DNA from: Echinarachnius parma
Lineage: Eukaryota; Echinodermata; Echinoidea; Clypeasteroida; Echinarachniidae
Assembly: GCA_037951105.1 (NCBI GenBank)
Contig: JBAMJV010011046.1
Coordinates: 62,001-126,000, forward strand
Reading direction: 5' to 3'
Length of the DNA: 64,000 bases
Shown here: positions 48,084 through 59,860 of the stretch, one piece after another
Layout of the letters: every line of letters begins with the position of its first letter
Numbering within the stretch: position 1 is the stretch's first letter
Program-made: the position numbers and the translations under genes
The notes under the pieces: model-generated
What the model saw: the letters and a program-made list of their open reading frames with translations, nothing else
Told to the model about the DNA's origin: nothing
Databases searched by the model: none

Positions 48084-48970
48084 AACCATGCTGTACTCAC
48101 TAAATGCATGAAGTTTGATATCCCAAATGTCGCCCTCTTGTGTTAGACATGCTTTTCCTTTTCACCCTGGGCACTACTCCACTTTCTTGAATGCTGAGCA
48201 AATATTTACCAGACTCTATAAATAGCTGACAACTACCAACTCTGTTATTTGTATGAATGAACACTGAACATTTATTATATCACCAACCATGCTGTACTCA
48301 CTAAATGCATGAAGTTTGATATCCCAAGTGTCGCCCTCTTGTGTTTGAAGTTAGACATGCTTTTCCTTTGCACCCTTGGCACTAGGGGCCATCTACAAAG
48401 TACGTACGCACAAGAGTGGGGGGGGGGGGGGGGGAGGGGGGTTCACACTGATGTGTACGCTGCACGGGCATAGCGAGTTACGTAATACCTGTTCAACTGG
48501 GGGGGATGAATGAATAGATCATCCCCCCCAGTTGAATGGGTATCAATGACCTGTCTACGCCCCTGGTACGCTGTATTCAACCACATGCAAAAAAAGTGCC
48601 AAAAAGTGCGTACAGGGGGGAGGGGGGGGGGTCGGGGGGGGGGGGGGGTCAATTTCGGACAAAAAATTGTGTACGTACTTTGTAGATGGCCCCCTACTCC
48701 ACTTTCTGGAATTGCTGAGAAAATATTTACCAGACTCTACAAATAGCTGACAACTCCCAACTCTGTTATTTGTATGAATGAACACTGAACATTTATTATA
48801 TCACCAACCATGCTGTACTCACTAAATGCATGAAGTTTGATATCCCCAGTGTCGCCCTCTTGTGTTTGAAGTTAGACATGCTTTTCCTTTTCACCCTTGG
48901 CACTACTCCTCTTTCTGGAATTGCTGAGCAAATATTTACCAGACTCTAAAAATAGCTGACAACTCCCAAA
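48084..48970. repeat. 201-bp tandem array, three units, interrupted by an insertion
   Basis: The unit AACCATGCTGTACTCACTAA ... TGTATGAATGAACACTGAAC starts at 48084, 48285 and about 48806. The middle unit carries the element at 48385-48693. The third unit is partial. Confidence 0.9.
48385..48693. mobile_element. 309-bp element with CTA target duplication
   Basis: GGGGCCATCTACAAAGTACG at the left and GTACTTTGTAGATGGCCCC at the right, with CTA at 48382-48384 and 48694-48696. The third tandem unit shows the empty site GGCACTACTCC once. A 3-bp TNA-type duplication fits PIF/Harbinger-like elements. The interior is G-run rich, with a second hairpin (TCAACTGGGGGGGATGA). Confidence 0.85.
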
Positions 48971-48974
48971 CAAG

Positions 48975-50236
48975 AGTTTGAGTCTCCATAATGTAGAAGT
49001 ATTTTGGGATTGATTATATTAGGGAGGGGCAAAGTCTTATTTATAAATAGGCACACAAATACACTACATAGATGAAAGATGTATTGTATTGTTATAAAAC
49101 AGTTCATGAAATTTTGTAAAGCTTGTGAAATACATTTATGTTGTGTTGTAGTGGAAATTGAAATCCTCATATTTTATTTTCTGAGAAATTATAGTTTTAC
49201 AGCAAGTTCATATAAAATGCATACATAAAGAATATGAAAGTACATGCTTTTGTGATTTAATAGCCTTGTGATTTAAAGCAATCTGATTTGCTGGGATCTG
49301 TTTAATAGAACACATTGATTTGTGTAAAAAATTTGTAATTTTATTTAGACCTGTTTAATTATCTGCATATAATCTGCATATTTCTCAAGGAAATTTAGTT
49401 TATTTTCAAATGGATGTTTTTAATTTTTTTATTTTATTTTTTCAATTCATTTCTGGTAAACCCTGGTTATTATGACTCAAATGGAAAAGAAGAAAAAAAA
49501 AGTCTTACCAAAGAGGTTGCACGGATACATACCCATTCAGGACTGGTCCCAAAGTGCATAGCTGTGGTCCATGAAAAATGCATGTTACACTAAAATCTCA
49601 TTCATGCAGTCTTAAATGGGTTAACCAGGTCCCTTCTAGATTCTAAAAGCCACATACACTTTGACATAGCCCATCCGGTTCCCTTTAGGAACAGGTTAAT
49701 GGAACTTCAAAAGATGAGAACAGTTCTAGAGTTAATGGGACATGTTTAAATACAAAGAAAAATGCAAAGTTCAACATTCTCTGCCGGTAATCTTTATTTG
49801 CTTGATTGAGGAAGCATGACCGAGACTGATTAAAGAAATGCACACAAATACTGTACTAATATCAGGCTTTATAAAATGCAATGAAGATTTTGCATTGATG
49901 ATATTTGAAATGATTCCATTGTTATGTCTGAAGTATAGTAATTACAAAGGGAGATTTATACATGCAAAGCATCATGATTTGTGTGGTATTTATTGATTTG
50001 GTGATTACATTGGAAGCAAGCTAATTAATCTGGGGACTTGTCGCGCGGGAACAGTTTAATCAATATCATGTCTTGTTTGACAAATTGAGGCAGGGAATTT
50101 AGATAATTGTTATCGTGTACATATTTTGTGTTGATGAGGCCCCCTTCTTTTCTATCTTTTGTTCATGTTTAGCCCATGAAATCCTCGGAAATCAATGTTT
50201 AATGGGCCACAAATGTCTGTTGTTTTTTGGACATTT
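48975..50236. other. Non-coding DNA, nothing recognised
   Basis: AT-rich sequence, no element ends or exons seen. Confidence 0.4.
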
Positions 50237-50648
50237 TAAAGGGAGATGTTACCCTCTGAAACTAATTACCAATATATTTTTCATATAAATATATATGTAT
50301 GTATTAGGAGTTTTTCCTCTGAGGATATTTATTTCTTTTTAAAGAATAGGAAATAAATAATTTATTTTATAAATGCAAAATATGTTATGTCTGTCATGTT
50401 TTCTGAATGTCATGAATGTTTTGATTATTCAGACTTTTATGCAAACTTTAAAAGAAGTTTTAAGTTTTTACTAAATAGGGAATTCCTGTACATTATTCGT
50501 AAAGAACCCTGTATATTAAAATATCTATATTTTGAAAATCAGAACACAAAATAATAATAATGCTAAAATGTTAATTTATTGTTCTAAACACAGATTGCAC
50601 TTCATACTGATTGGAAATAGATTCGACGGTGATGCACTATCCCTTTAA
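50237..50648. mobile_element. TTAA-flanked MITE, family 4
   Basis: TTAAAGGGAGATGTTACCCT at the left and GATGCACTATCCCTTTAA at the right. The ends are inverted only over about 10 bp. Very AT-rich interior. Confidence 0.55.
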
Positions 50649-51177
50649 TCACTAATAACAGTGTTTTAAGTATATTTTCTACTCACTGTTTCTTTCCCGC
50701 TAACTGTCATTCGTTTAGGAAACATAACAAGATCTTATCTCTGTTTGGTATTTACAAACAAGTAGCAACAAAAAGGTTTTGTGTTTAAAACGTTCAATCG
50801 TTGCCCAGGACTTTCAAGTAAAACACGCCCTTCTAATCACATTCCTTAAAAAATTTGGAATTCATGGAAGAGACTGGAGCTCATTTAGTTTCATCATGAA
50901 CATTGTTGGTTCAAGGTGTAAAAGGATACATAAACGATTAAACCCACTGCCTACAGAAACCAGGTGGGCCATGTTTTAGCTCTACGAGGATCGCAAAATC
51001 TACTAGGGAACAGTTTAATAAGCCTACAATGTATACATGTGTTTACAAGCATCTGAGATACCATTGACAAGGACAATTTACAGCCTATCTGAGGTGCAGA
51101 AGGGAGCTGTTGTAGGAAAGCTACCCACTGAACTTTGATGTTCATACTAGCACAGGTGGATCAAGAGACTACAGTAC

Positions 51178-51460
51178 AGGTCACCTAGAAAGAGGAAACG
51201 AAAACTTGAAAGCACAATAGCACAGGTAAAGTTTATTTTATTGGAGTAACTATTATTTTCATCCCGAATTCCAGAGATCTAGGTATTGATGTAGCAAGGA
51301 TATACACTTAGACCCTAACCTAAAAATTCTGGCTCTTAGAATAGTCAATCAAGTCTTCAGGACACCTATTAGAGGTAACAAAATCTTGAAAGCTTAATAG
51401 CACAGGTAAAGTTGATTTTACTGCGAGCATCCATGATTTATTTTTACAGCCTACGCAAGG
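51178..51460 (+). repeat. Diverged 180-bp repeat with an exon-like core
   Basis: CACCTAGAAAGAGGAAACGA ... CTTGAAAGCACAATAGCACAG then GTAAAGT recurs at about 51357 and 53103. The first copy could be a 46-nt exon (51180-51225, SPRKRKRKLESTIAQ) between ACAGTACAG and GTAAAG, but its phase does not follow the exon ending at 41828 and the other copies are closed. I call it a repeat. Confidence 0.45.
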
Positions 51461-51501
51461 GACTAGATACTATGGATTTCCCCACTTCTTCCTCTCCTGT
51501 A

Positions 51502-52827
51502 CAGAGTGAGTCAGAAAAAATGTCCCATCTTATAAAAGTTGTCTTGTTTGAAGTATGAACATTTAATCATGGGTTTTATGATATGTCTTGGTAAAGTTAT
51601 CCTCCCAGCATATTTCGGTACCCTTTTCATTTAAATCTCTGCATGCATGACTGAACAATAGACAATCTTTAAAAGACTGCAAAATCTCACTTGCGCCAAG
51701 TGGTTGGGTGAGGAATAAAACAGTGTTTTGAACAAGACAGAAACACACAAACACACACACGCACAGTAAAAATTGTTTCATAATGGCTGCAGTGTTAACA
51801 TTTCCCCTTTTCTGATCAAGCATTGATTTTTAACAAGATCGGTGAATATTAAAGCGGGAATTCCCTGACAATCTTTCCCCTAACACATTCAACACCACCA
51901 CCACATAAATCCAATGTGCTATCTCAATACGTTGGTACAATAACAATAAAAATGAATCTCGTTTATGTCTTTTGTTAGTCAACAAGGGCAATTTACAATG
52001 AATATCTGTGCTTTTGTTGTTCTTGCCAACAAAGGGCTTGCCTGATTTGGCAGCAGTTAATTATGTTGAGCCCTGTTGAGTAGGACAATTATGTTTCGTC
52101 CTCAGTTCACCCCGCAACAGAGATCATTTTTGGTCACCAAGTATGCAAGAACTTATAATAATAATAATAATAATCTCGATTTATATAGCGCCTAATATGA
52201 TTAATAATCATCTCTAAGCGCTTTACAATGATAATATTACCCCCGGTCATAGGATACAATGCAAACCAGCACACATTGTGTGCACCATCTCCACTCCCTG
52301 GGGAGCATTCCTTCCAAGCGCTCATGGGCTCAAGAAGATCGTTCACATAAAGGCTTTCACCTCCTTCCGGGTCCCCATTTATACACCTGGGTAGAGAGCA
52401 GCAATTGTGGATAAATTGTCTTGCCGAAGGACAAAGGCAGTGGGCAGGGTTCGAACCCGGGATCTCATGATCGGAAAGCGCGCGCTCTACCAATCTTGCC
52501 ACACCACATCCAACTTAGAGTGTAACATAAGTTCTGCAAGGGTTATGCCGCAGTTATCCCAATGTTCGGTGTCCCAGCAGTAAAAGTTATAAATTCTTTC
52601 ACAATTTGTTTGATTCCTCACCCAGCCACTTGGCGCAAGTGTGATTTTGCAGTCTTCTAAAGATTGTCTGATGTTCAGTCATGCGTGCAGAGATTCAAAT
52701 GAAAAGGGTACCGAAATATGCTGGGAGGATAACTCTACCAAGACATATCATAAAACCCATGATTAAATGATCATACTTCAAACAAGACAACTTTTAAAAG
52801 ATGGGACATTTTTTCTGACTCACTCTG
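51502..52827. mobile_element. Mariner-like non-autonomous element with about 220-bp inverted repeats
   Basis: CAGAGTGAGTCAGAAAAAAT then GTCCCATCTT at the left and its inverse ending TGACTCACTCTG at the right, with TA on both sides. The arms match for about 220 bp (for example CACTTGCGCCAAGTGG). A TA duplication and CAGNGTGAGTCA-type ends suggest Tc1/mariner. No transposase is present; the interior contains a SINE. Confidence 0.8.
52150..52505 (-). mobile_element. tRNA-derived SINE nested in the mariner-like element
   Basis: On the minus strand GGCAAGATTGGTAGAGCGCG gives an A box, CGGGTTCGAACCCTG a B box, then a body (ATCTTCTTGAGCCCATGAGC, GGAGATGGTGCACAC, TATCATTGTAAAGCGCTTAG) and a tail of ATT repeats. 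Fragments of the same body occur near 1580, 16100, 36020 and 54200. The open frame through it is incidental. Confidence 0.8.
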
Positions 52828-52829
52828 TA

Positions 52830-54190
52830 TAGTGACCATAACCAATTTGCTGATTATTCTGTCACTTTAATTTGGGTGTGATGTACCACCCTACTCTTTT
52901 TGAGTTCAGACTAGCATGAGATGTAACTGTCTTATACACAGGACCTCCATTTATCATCCTATCCGAGAGACGGGGTGTTTTCCGTAAATCCTATCCTGCG
53001 TAGGAAGCACAGGGAGGCACGTTAACACACAGCACGAGTTAGCTCAGGCACTTGCCTAAAAAAGTAAAAGTTTTGGTTGGTAGCTGATTGGACCAAGTTC
53101 TCTCGCCACCTAAATAACTGGAAAACAAAACTTACAAGCACACTAGCACAGGTAAAGTTTAAATGGAGCATCTATTATTTTACAAGCCATCCAAAAGGCT
53201 AGGTTTCATATTTTCATATAAATTAAATGATGTCTAACTTTTTTAGGGGTTATGCTTACCAAGATGTCAGCTCTTAATAGTTGTTTAGTTGTTTTGAAAC
53301 CATGAAAGAGTTGTGAACAAGATGCAAAAAGAGGGCAGAGCAGGTCATAAGTACGAGAGAAAAACCGTTTTAAATGCCAAGAAGGGGCTTCAAAATATAA
53401 CCCAAAGTAACCCTGTCGACAAAAGGCCTGTATTTTTTGTAAAGAAAGTCAATGGATCTTTGGAGCTTAATAGTACAAGGATGGTTTGTGGGAATCAGAA
53501 TCAAAGATATATTCATCAATAACTCAAAGGTTTGCATGGCGAACAAATATAAATTCAAGTATAGAAAAACCTGCTTTATACTAGCCATTTAAAAGGTTGG
53601 AGACTCCCACATTCTTTATGCCCTCTTGAGTACATCTTTCCTGTAATTTGTGAGGCTCTCTTTGTGCTGGATTACGGACAAGGGGATTAGACTTGGTTGG
53701 CAAATTACACAGAGATACCATGGTGCCTGATTGAATATAACTGTCTCACCACAATACTAGTTTGTCAAGCTTGATTTACTTTACAAGATCCTAGTATGTA
53801 ATCAGTCTGCTATATTCAGCTATTGTTAGCCATTGTTGGCGTGCTATATTCAGCTTTTTCAGGTATTGTCAGACAAATGTTGGTCAGCTATATTCAGATA
53901 ATCCATTAACTCTCAGAAAGAATACTGGGACATAAGCATGCCAAATTGGTTGAATCATAATGATCATGGGTTTTGAAAGGGTTAAATGGACCATCCATTG
54001 TGTGCAGTACAATGGGATGAAGCATGGACAGGGGAATATAGGAATGGGACAGGGTGTCTATTCTTTCAAGAGTATACTCCGTTGCAAACCATCCACACCT
54101 AGATGTAGACTGTTCCAAAAACGGTTCAAATTTTTGTGAGAAATCTGTTCAAATCCTGTATAATTTCAATGTGAAATATGTGAATGCTTG
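52830..54190. other. Non-coding DNA with remnants of the 180-bp repeat
   Basis: 53103-53153 and perhaps 53425-53475 are remnants of the repeat at 51178. 53800-53900 repeats GCTATATTCAG three times. No exon. Confidence 0.4.
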
Positions 54191-54199
54191 GTCTCTGAT

Positions 54200-54355
54200 T
54201 TCATAGCACCTTAAACGAAACAGTATCATTTTAAGCACTTTAAAGTACCCCACCCATAGGACACAATGCAATGCCAGCCTGCACACATCTTGTGCACCAT
54301 CTCCACTTCCTAGGGAGCATTTCTCCAAACAGCTCCTAAGAATTGAGAAGATCAG
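54200..54355 (-). repeat. SINE fragment
   Basis: ACCCATAGGACACAATGCAA, TTGTGCACCATCTCCACTTC and AGGGAGCATTTCTCCAA correspond to the body of the SINE at 52150. Head and tail are missing. Confidence 0.6.
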
Positions 54356-54888
54356 AGTTATTAGGTGGTATAAGAAACTTTGATATGCAATGATTCTGGA
54401 ATAGACTGGTTCACTAAGATATTCAAATCCTATGCATATTCTATCAAAAAAGATTCTCCCTTGCATCCTGAGACTAGCTTGCCTGAGGTTTGCCTGATGC
54501 AGCACACAGTTAATGTATGCAATATGTTTCCAAGGATTTAATTATCATATTAATTAGTTCCAGGTTAATTGAGTTGCTTTTTTACAAGTCATCATCATGC
54601 AAGAAACACGTAGGACAACTTTACACTTTTTTGTAATGCATAGGATCGGAGACTGGGTTAAAATGGGTGAAAGGGCAATGAGCGAATAAGTATCCTCGAA
54701 CAACGGCCTTCATGGAAAAGGACTATAGTCTATAGATTCATAGGGGTATGCATGTTATTGTCAAACACTTTTCATAGGGTTATACTTATACATTATTTTG
54801 TGCCTGGTCCTCAACATGTATAGAAAATCTATAATAATACAGACCTCACATCAAACATCAAACATACTCATGTATTGTTGAGGCAGAA

Positions 54889-56054
54889 TACCGTATTTGT
54901 CGGTGTATTAACCGCACCTTTTTTCTCCCAAAAAAAGCTCCAAAATGGGGGGAGCGGTCAATACACGGAGATAGGAAAATTGTACACGCAAATTGCCTAG
55001 CCAGCGCCGGGCCTTAATTACGAAGCGGTTAATACACGGAGATAAGATTCACAAGTGACCAAAGTCCACCTCAGCAAGGCATTCATACTCATACGATGCA
55101 CGGAAAATACAAGCATATTCCCCCCAAAACAAGTCATGCAGTGTCTTTTGTTTCTCTTTTACCTCTTCCTAAATATTGCTCGTTGTTGCTGCGAAAGTGG
55201 CTTGGAAGATTCACGATCTTAGTACGAATCCTAACATGCACCCGCGCGACTGGCCGAGCAGCTAGCTCAGGCGGGAATTCCCTTTCCCGACGCGACCCCA
55301 AGCCGCCACCCCGGCCGCGCCGGTGCGCGCTGGCGGTGTGCATGCTAGCGCTGCGGGTAGCACAGGCGCGCCCTCGTTCAGGTGAAAGGCCACGCCGCTG
55401 AATGCACACACGTGTGCGATTTCCGCATGTGCTAATAAGAAATTGGTACGTTGTACACTGTAGCACTCGATATGTCATCAAAATTATGCTAAACTATTGA
55501 GTGCTAATACTCAAATAATAATCCACCCTTCAAAACATGTGAGCTGACATGACAACATCGTGATCGTATATCAGTACAATGCACTCGCAAGTAACGATCG
55601 TAATTTCTTATCCCCTGAAACAGTTTTCAAGAGTAGATTCAACATAATTTGAACTAGAAAGAAGGAATAACATTAAGGTACAGTTTTTTTTTAATCTCCG
55701 TTCTGATTGTTTTATTGGTGAAATCTTTGTTTTGTTGTCTAACGTTTTATGTAGTCCCATGTGTAGTGATCCGTGTGGCAAATTCAACAGAAGTTATAGA
55801 TTCTTCTGCTGTGAAGAAGGCCTGATAATTTTCTTTATTTACTTCGGAGGCTTCAGTAAATAAAACAAAATTCATAGGCAAAACTTCTCTGATAGATAAG
55901 CTATTTTTGGTACCTTTCCTAAGAAAATGCTGACCATCTAAAGACTAAAAATCAAGAATTATACTATCAAATTTTTTTTTTTTCATGGAAAAATGGCCAA
56001 AGTTGGGGGTGCGGTTAATACATCGGAGCGGGTAATACACCGACAAATACGGTA
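54889..56054. mobile_element. TA-flanked 1.16-kb inverted-repeat element
   Basis: CCGTATTTGTCGGTGTATTA at the left and TAATACACCGACAAATACGG at the right are exact inverses with TA outside each. Further in, AGCGGTCAATACACGGAG and GGTTAATACATCGGAGCGG extend the symmetry. A GC-rich segment (55230-55400) stands out inside. No transposase frame. Confidence 0.85.
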
Positions 56055-56086
56055 GTACTTGTCATCCAGGGATCTGAACAATACAG

Positions 56087-56306
56087 TACCGTAGAACACC
56101 ATCGTCAAGCACCCCCAAGCACCCATATGCATCTTGCTTTTAAAGAGCGCCCGCTCTCTGTCCAAACGGGAAACTTTAATCAAGAATGCAAATAATGGTG
56201 AGGGATATTCATGAGGATAATAATGGAGGTGAATCTCATGGAAACGTCTTTAAAAGCAAGATATGTATAGGTGCTAGGGGGTGCTTGACGACGGTGTTCT
56301 ACGGTA
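56087..56306. mobile_element. TA-flanked 216-bp MITE
   Basis: CCGTAGAACACCATCGTCAA at the left and TTGACGACGGTGTTCTACGG at the right with TA outside each. The arms extend about 58 bp to CTTGCTTTTAAAG/CTTTAAAAGCAAG. Only 33 bp separate it from the preceding element. Confidence 0.85.
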
Positions 56307-57060
56307 TTGTGTGCCATAGGGAAACACAGAGGCATTTGTCTGGATTCTGGGAACATGTCTTCTTTTTTGTATACACTTCGGAAGGAGGATGGTATAGAGA
56401 AAGGATTGTGAAAGAAGCAATCTCATTGAAATGTTGTTTAAAGGTAAATTCATAAGGAGTTGTATGGTTTTCTCAAATTGAATTATATAGAACTAACCAC
56501 TGATCAAACACATTCACACTTTCCGTTGAATAGACGGGATTTCTGTGTCTAGTATTACATATGAAGACAACTATGGTGCTTGTCTCAATTTGGGTGATAA
56601 TTATAATTTTTTTTTTCCAATAAGCATGTAAGGGTTTTCATTGTATATATAGCTTTATGATGAATATTTATTGTATAATCATTAACCTGTTCCCTACGAG
56701 TTTGTGAAATCCCAATAGACTTTGCACACAACCCACCCGGTTCCTGTGGAAGAGGAATTTGCTATGCATAAAAGCTGGCCATGAGAGTGGATTCTTCTTG
56801 TTCCATTTTATACCTTATTCAATCCCCTCTTGTCATAATTGTTGTTACTTGCACTTTACCTAAACTTATAGTCCATAGTCTTTCCTCATAGTATTGGTGA
56901 ATTAAAAATAAAGCGGTGTAATCCTCTACCTGTTTTGCAATAAACTGCATTTTATGAACTTCAGTTATCCGCAACTGGTGCAATAAACTTATGCAATTAT
57001 TAGTCCTGAATGGGTTGGAATAGGTTATTATGTTCATGATATTTTGAGTAACTTACGTAG

Positions 57061-57617
57061 TTAAAGGGGAATTCCACCCCAGAAATATGATGTTTGCTAT
57101 AAAATGAAGTGAATATGAAGAATCATGATCGAAAAACGGTAGAGCAATAAAAAAGTTACGACAGGATGAACTTTGCTCCGATTTTTAGTATCGTTCGCAA
57201 TTGCTATCGATCGTGACGTCACTTGCGAGCTGCAGCCATTTTGACTTCTACATGGAAATTTTAAAAAATTTAAATTTTCTTAATAACAAAGCAAATTTAT
57301 GAGCTTACAAATTCCAAAGAGGTTGGCCCATCGATATTCTTCTATGAATTCGTGAAAACAAGCAGAGAAAAATTAATTTTTAGCAACGAAAATGAGAAAT
57401 AAGTGTATTTTCATGTACTAAAGCCATGGCGAGTTGCTCGTCAATGATGTTGCATATGGCGGCAATTTTGAAACGATCGCTCATTACTACATGATGTTCA
57501 AATAGGTATAACTCCCGTGTTTCTTGTCCGATTTTGATCAAATTTTCACCAATTATGCCTCTTATTCTGCTTATTCAAATAACGAATGGTTTTATCAAGC
57601 CCGGAATACCCCTTTAA
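57061..57617. mobile_element. TTAA-flanked MITE, family 5
   Basis: TTAAAGGGGAATTCCACCCC at the left and CCCGGAATACCCCTTTAA at the right, inverted with two mismatches. Interior words such as TTTTGATCAAATTTTCACC are common in such elements. No coding capacity. Confidence 0.75.
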
Positions 57618-58326
57618 AGTTACAAAGTACATAGTTAAAGTTCATGGTTATCGGATCAGGAAAGAGCATTTCCTGACAACCTGGACAGTGTTTGACAGAT
57701 TCGTTCACAGATAATTGCACTCAAACCTGTCTTAAGTGTCCACCTGTCTATAGCGGCGAACCAGCATTAAATTGGCCACTAAAAGTGACCCTTGCAGAGA
57801 AAAACAGTGTTGTAGATGTACATGTATAATGTAGAACCTAAATAATACAGGTCACCTGCCTACAGTGGCCACTTTTTTTGTTTCCCCTAGGTGGTCACTT
57901 TACATAGGTTCAACCGTTATCTTCAACTTAGTACTCAAATTATTTTCTATCTCTTTTGAAAACATCTTATTTACTTTTTCTGGAATTTTTTTTTTAAAGG
58001 ACTGTGCGATCTTGTCTTCATTTTCATCCTTAAGGTCTTTAAGGCATTCCTTGCTCCGTGAATCATATTTCCAATATGATTTCAACATTGAAATTGCATG
58101 CTTAATTATTGATTAACCAATAAAAGTTGTTTCATCTTCTGATGTAGTTTCTATTTCTGTATTTTATTTCCTCATAGTATTGGTGAATTAAAAATAAAGC
58201 AGTGTAATCCTCTTTACCTGTTTTGCAATAAACTGCATTTTATGAACTTCAGTTATCCGCAACTGGTGCAATACACTTCAAATGTATTTCCGTTTGTCTT
58301 GCGACATTTCAAATGTTATTTGTCAT

Positions 58327-58886
58327 TTAAAGGGATAGTTGAGTTCTGGTAAGGAGAGTACAGTTTTGGTGAAACTGAATTTTAGTAACCAAAACCTGCA
58401 TCATTACATTACAAACTAATGTTTATAACTAGAAAGGAACACAAAATTACAAATGACGTAGTAAAGATCATGTTATCATTCAAAAAGAGCCGTTAAAACG
58501 TAAGAGGGTGCTCTCTAAACACTCATCGGTTTCAACCATTTTAAATAAAATATTGTGCATGTGATGTTTTGTTGAAATAGTGATAGATAGAGAAATAACC
58601 AACAACTATTTAAATACCTATTTTCTAACTTTTTGAAAAGAAGAAGCATTTTTTTGAATTTTTAACGGCTGGTTCAAAATTCTCTAATAAACCTGGGGCC
58701 CCAGCTTTATTACAAATTGTTATATTTATGGATATTTCAGCCGTCTCTGAACCGATTTTGATCAAACAAAGATGATTTTATTATTTAAATATTATGCTCT
58801 TTCAAATTTTACACTCAGTTTTTCATTACCTCACAAAAAAAAAGTAGTCTAGCGTCCTCTCTACCAAAACTCAACTATCCCTTTAA
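58327..58886 (+). mobile_element. TTAA-flanked MITE, family 2 copy B
   Basis: TTAAAGGGATAGTTGAGTTC then TGGT at the left, ACCAAAACTCAACTATCCCT then TTAA at the right. Aligns with 5509-5926 but is longer. Confidence 0.8.
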
Positions 58887-58914
58887 ACTACAGTTCACAT
58901 AATCCTATTCGTAC

Positions 58915-59050
58915 TCTACCTGTCTCTCTTTCTGTCTTTATCTGTGTCTGTCTCTTTCTCTCCATTTCTCTCTCTCTCCCTCTGTCTGTCTTCATTTGTC
59001 TCTGTCTCTGTATCTTTCTTTCTATTTGATTCTTTCTAGCTCTCTCTTTT
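58915..59050. repeat. Pyrimidine-rich (CTGTCTCT)n tract
   Basis: Irregular TCTC/TGTC units; simple repeat. Confidence 0.8.
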
Positions 59051-59477
59051 TTGTATGATCTGTCCTATTTTCATGATCTTTTGGCACCCCATTCAAAAGC
59101 TTCCTGTTGGATTATCTAACAACGGCCATGTTATTGCACAGGCTTCCTTCCGCTTGTTTTCTGTTGCTTGTTTTCTGTTTAAATTCCGTTCATTAATTGC
59201 TCGTTTCATTCATGCAGAATCAGAGAGTGACAGATAGATAAATATAGATTTGGTGTCCACACGGTATTTGATGTTCGTTTAACCTGGAAAATTTGATTGT
59301 TATCATTATTGTTGTTGTTCTTGTGTTGCTGTTGCTCATTACATTTATTACATCATTATTGCCATTATTGTTTATCATTGTTATCATAATTATAATGTTG
59401 CTTGTAAGTATCGGTTTCCATGGTGGTGTATATAATACGCGTGGTTTGCGGTTGCACCATGTGAGAGGGGAGGATTG

Positions 59478-59730
59478 GTGAGTCCTGAAAAGGACTGATT
59501 GTATTCTTTCTAGGATAGTCCTAAAAAGGACTGTGGTAGTCCTAGAAAGGACTGTTGGTGTAGTCCTGAAAAGGACTGTTGGTATTCTTTGTAGGAGAGT
59601 CCTAAAAAGGACTGTTGGGATAGTCCTGAAAAGGACTGTTGGTATTCTTTGTAGGAGAGTCCTAAAAAGGACTGTTGGTAGTCCTAGAAAGGACTGTTGG
59701 GATAGTCCTGGAAAGGACTGTTGGTATTGC
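59478..59730. repeat. Minisatellite of AGTCCTGAAAAGGACTGTTGG units
   Basis: About nine units, each with the palindrome AGTCCT-N4-AGGACT, some spaced by GTATTCTTTGTAGGAG. It creates long repetitive frames on both strands (KRTVG and VLFRT repeats) that are not genes. Confidence 0.9.
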
Positions 59731-59752
59731 GAGGAGAGGGTGGATGGTAGGA

Positions 59753-59796
59753 GGGGCTCGACGTTTCGAATAGGTTGACTATCCGTCGTCAGGATA
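59753..59796 (-). other. Palindromic CGACGTTTCG...CGTCGTCAGG motif (hammerhead-like core)
   Basis: On the minus strand the order is CTGACGA, a stem (GGATAG / CTATTC) with a small loop, GAAA, then CGTC. This is close to a hammerhead ribozyme core as found in Penelope-like retroelements and related repeats, but one unpaired C sits at the stem base and stem III is not obvious. It may belong with the minisatellite beside it as one retroelement terminus. Confidence 0.35.
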
Positions 59797-59860
59797 GTGA
59801 TTATTATAATAATGATTATTATAATTATTATTATTATGGTCATCATCATCATTATCACAA
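59790..59860. repeat. (ATT)n-rich tract
   Basis: TTATTATAATAATGATTATT-type units directly after the previous motif; simple repeat or element tail. Confidence 0.75.

Noticed and set aside
48084-48970. CRISPR-like or satellite array
   Set aside because: Only three units of about 201 bp without spacers in a eukaryotic setting; a simple local tandem duplication.
52134-52502. 122-codon minus-strand frame
   Set aside because: Translation of a tRNA-derived SINE including its ATT tail.
59220-59858. 212-codon minus-strand frame with VLFRT repeats
   Set aside because: Reads through an ATT-rich tract and the AGTCCT minisatellite; repetition, not protein constraint, keeps it open.
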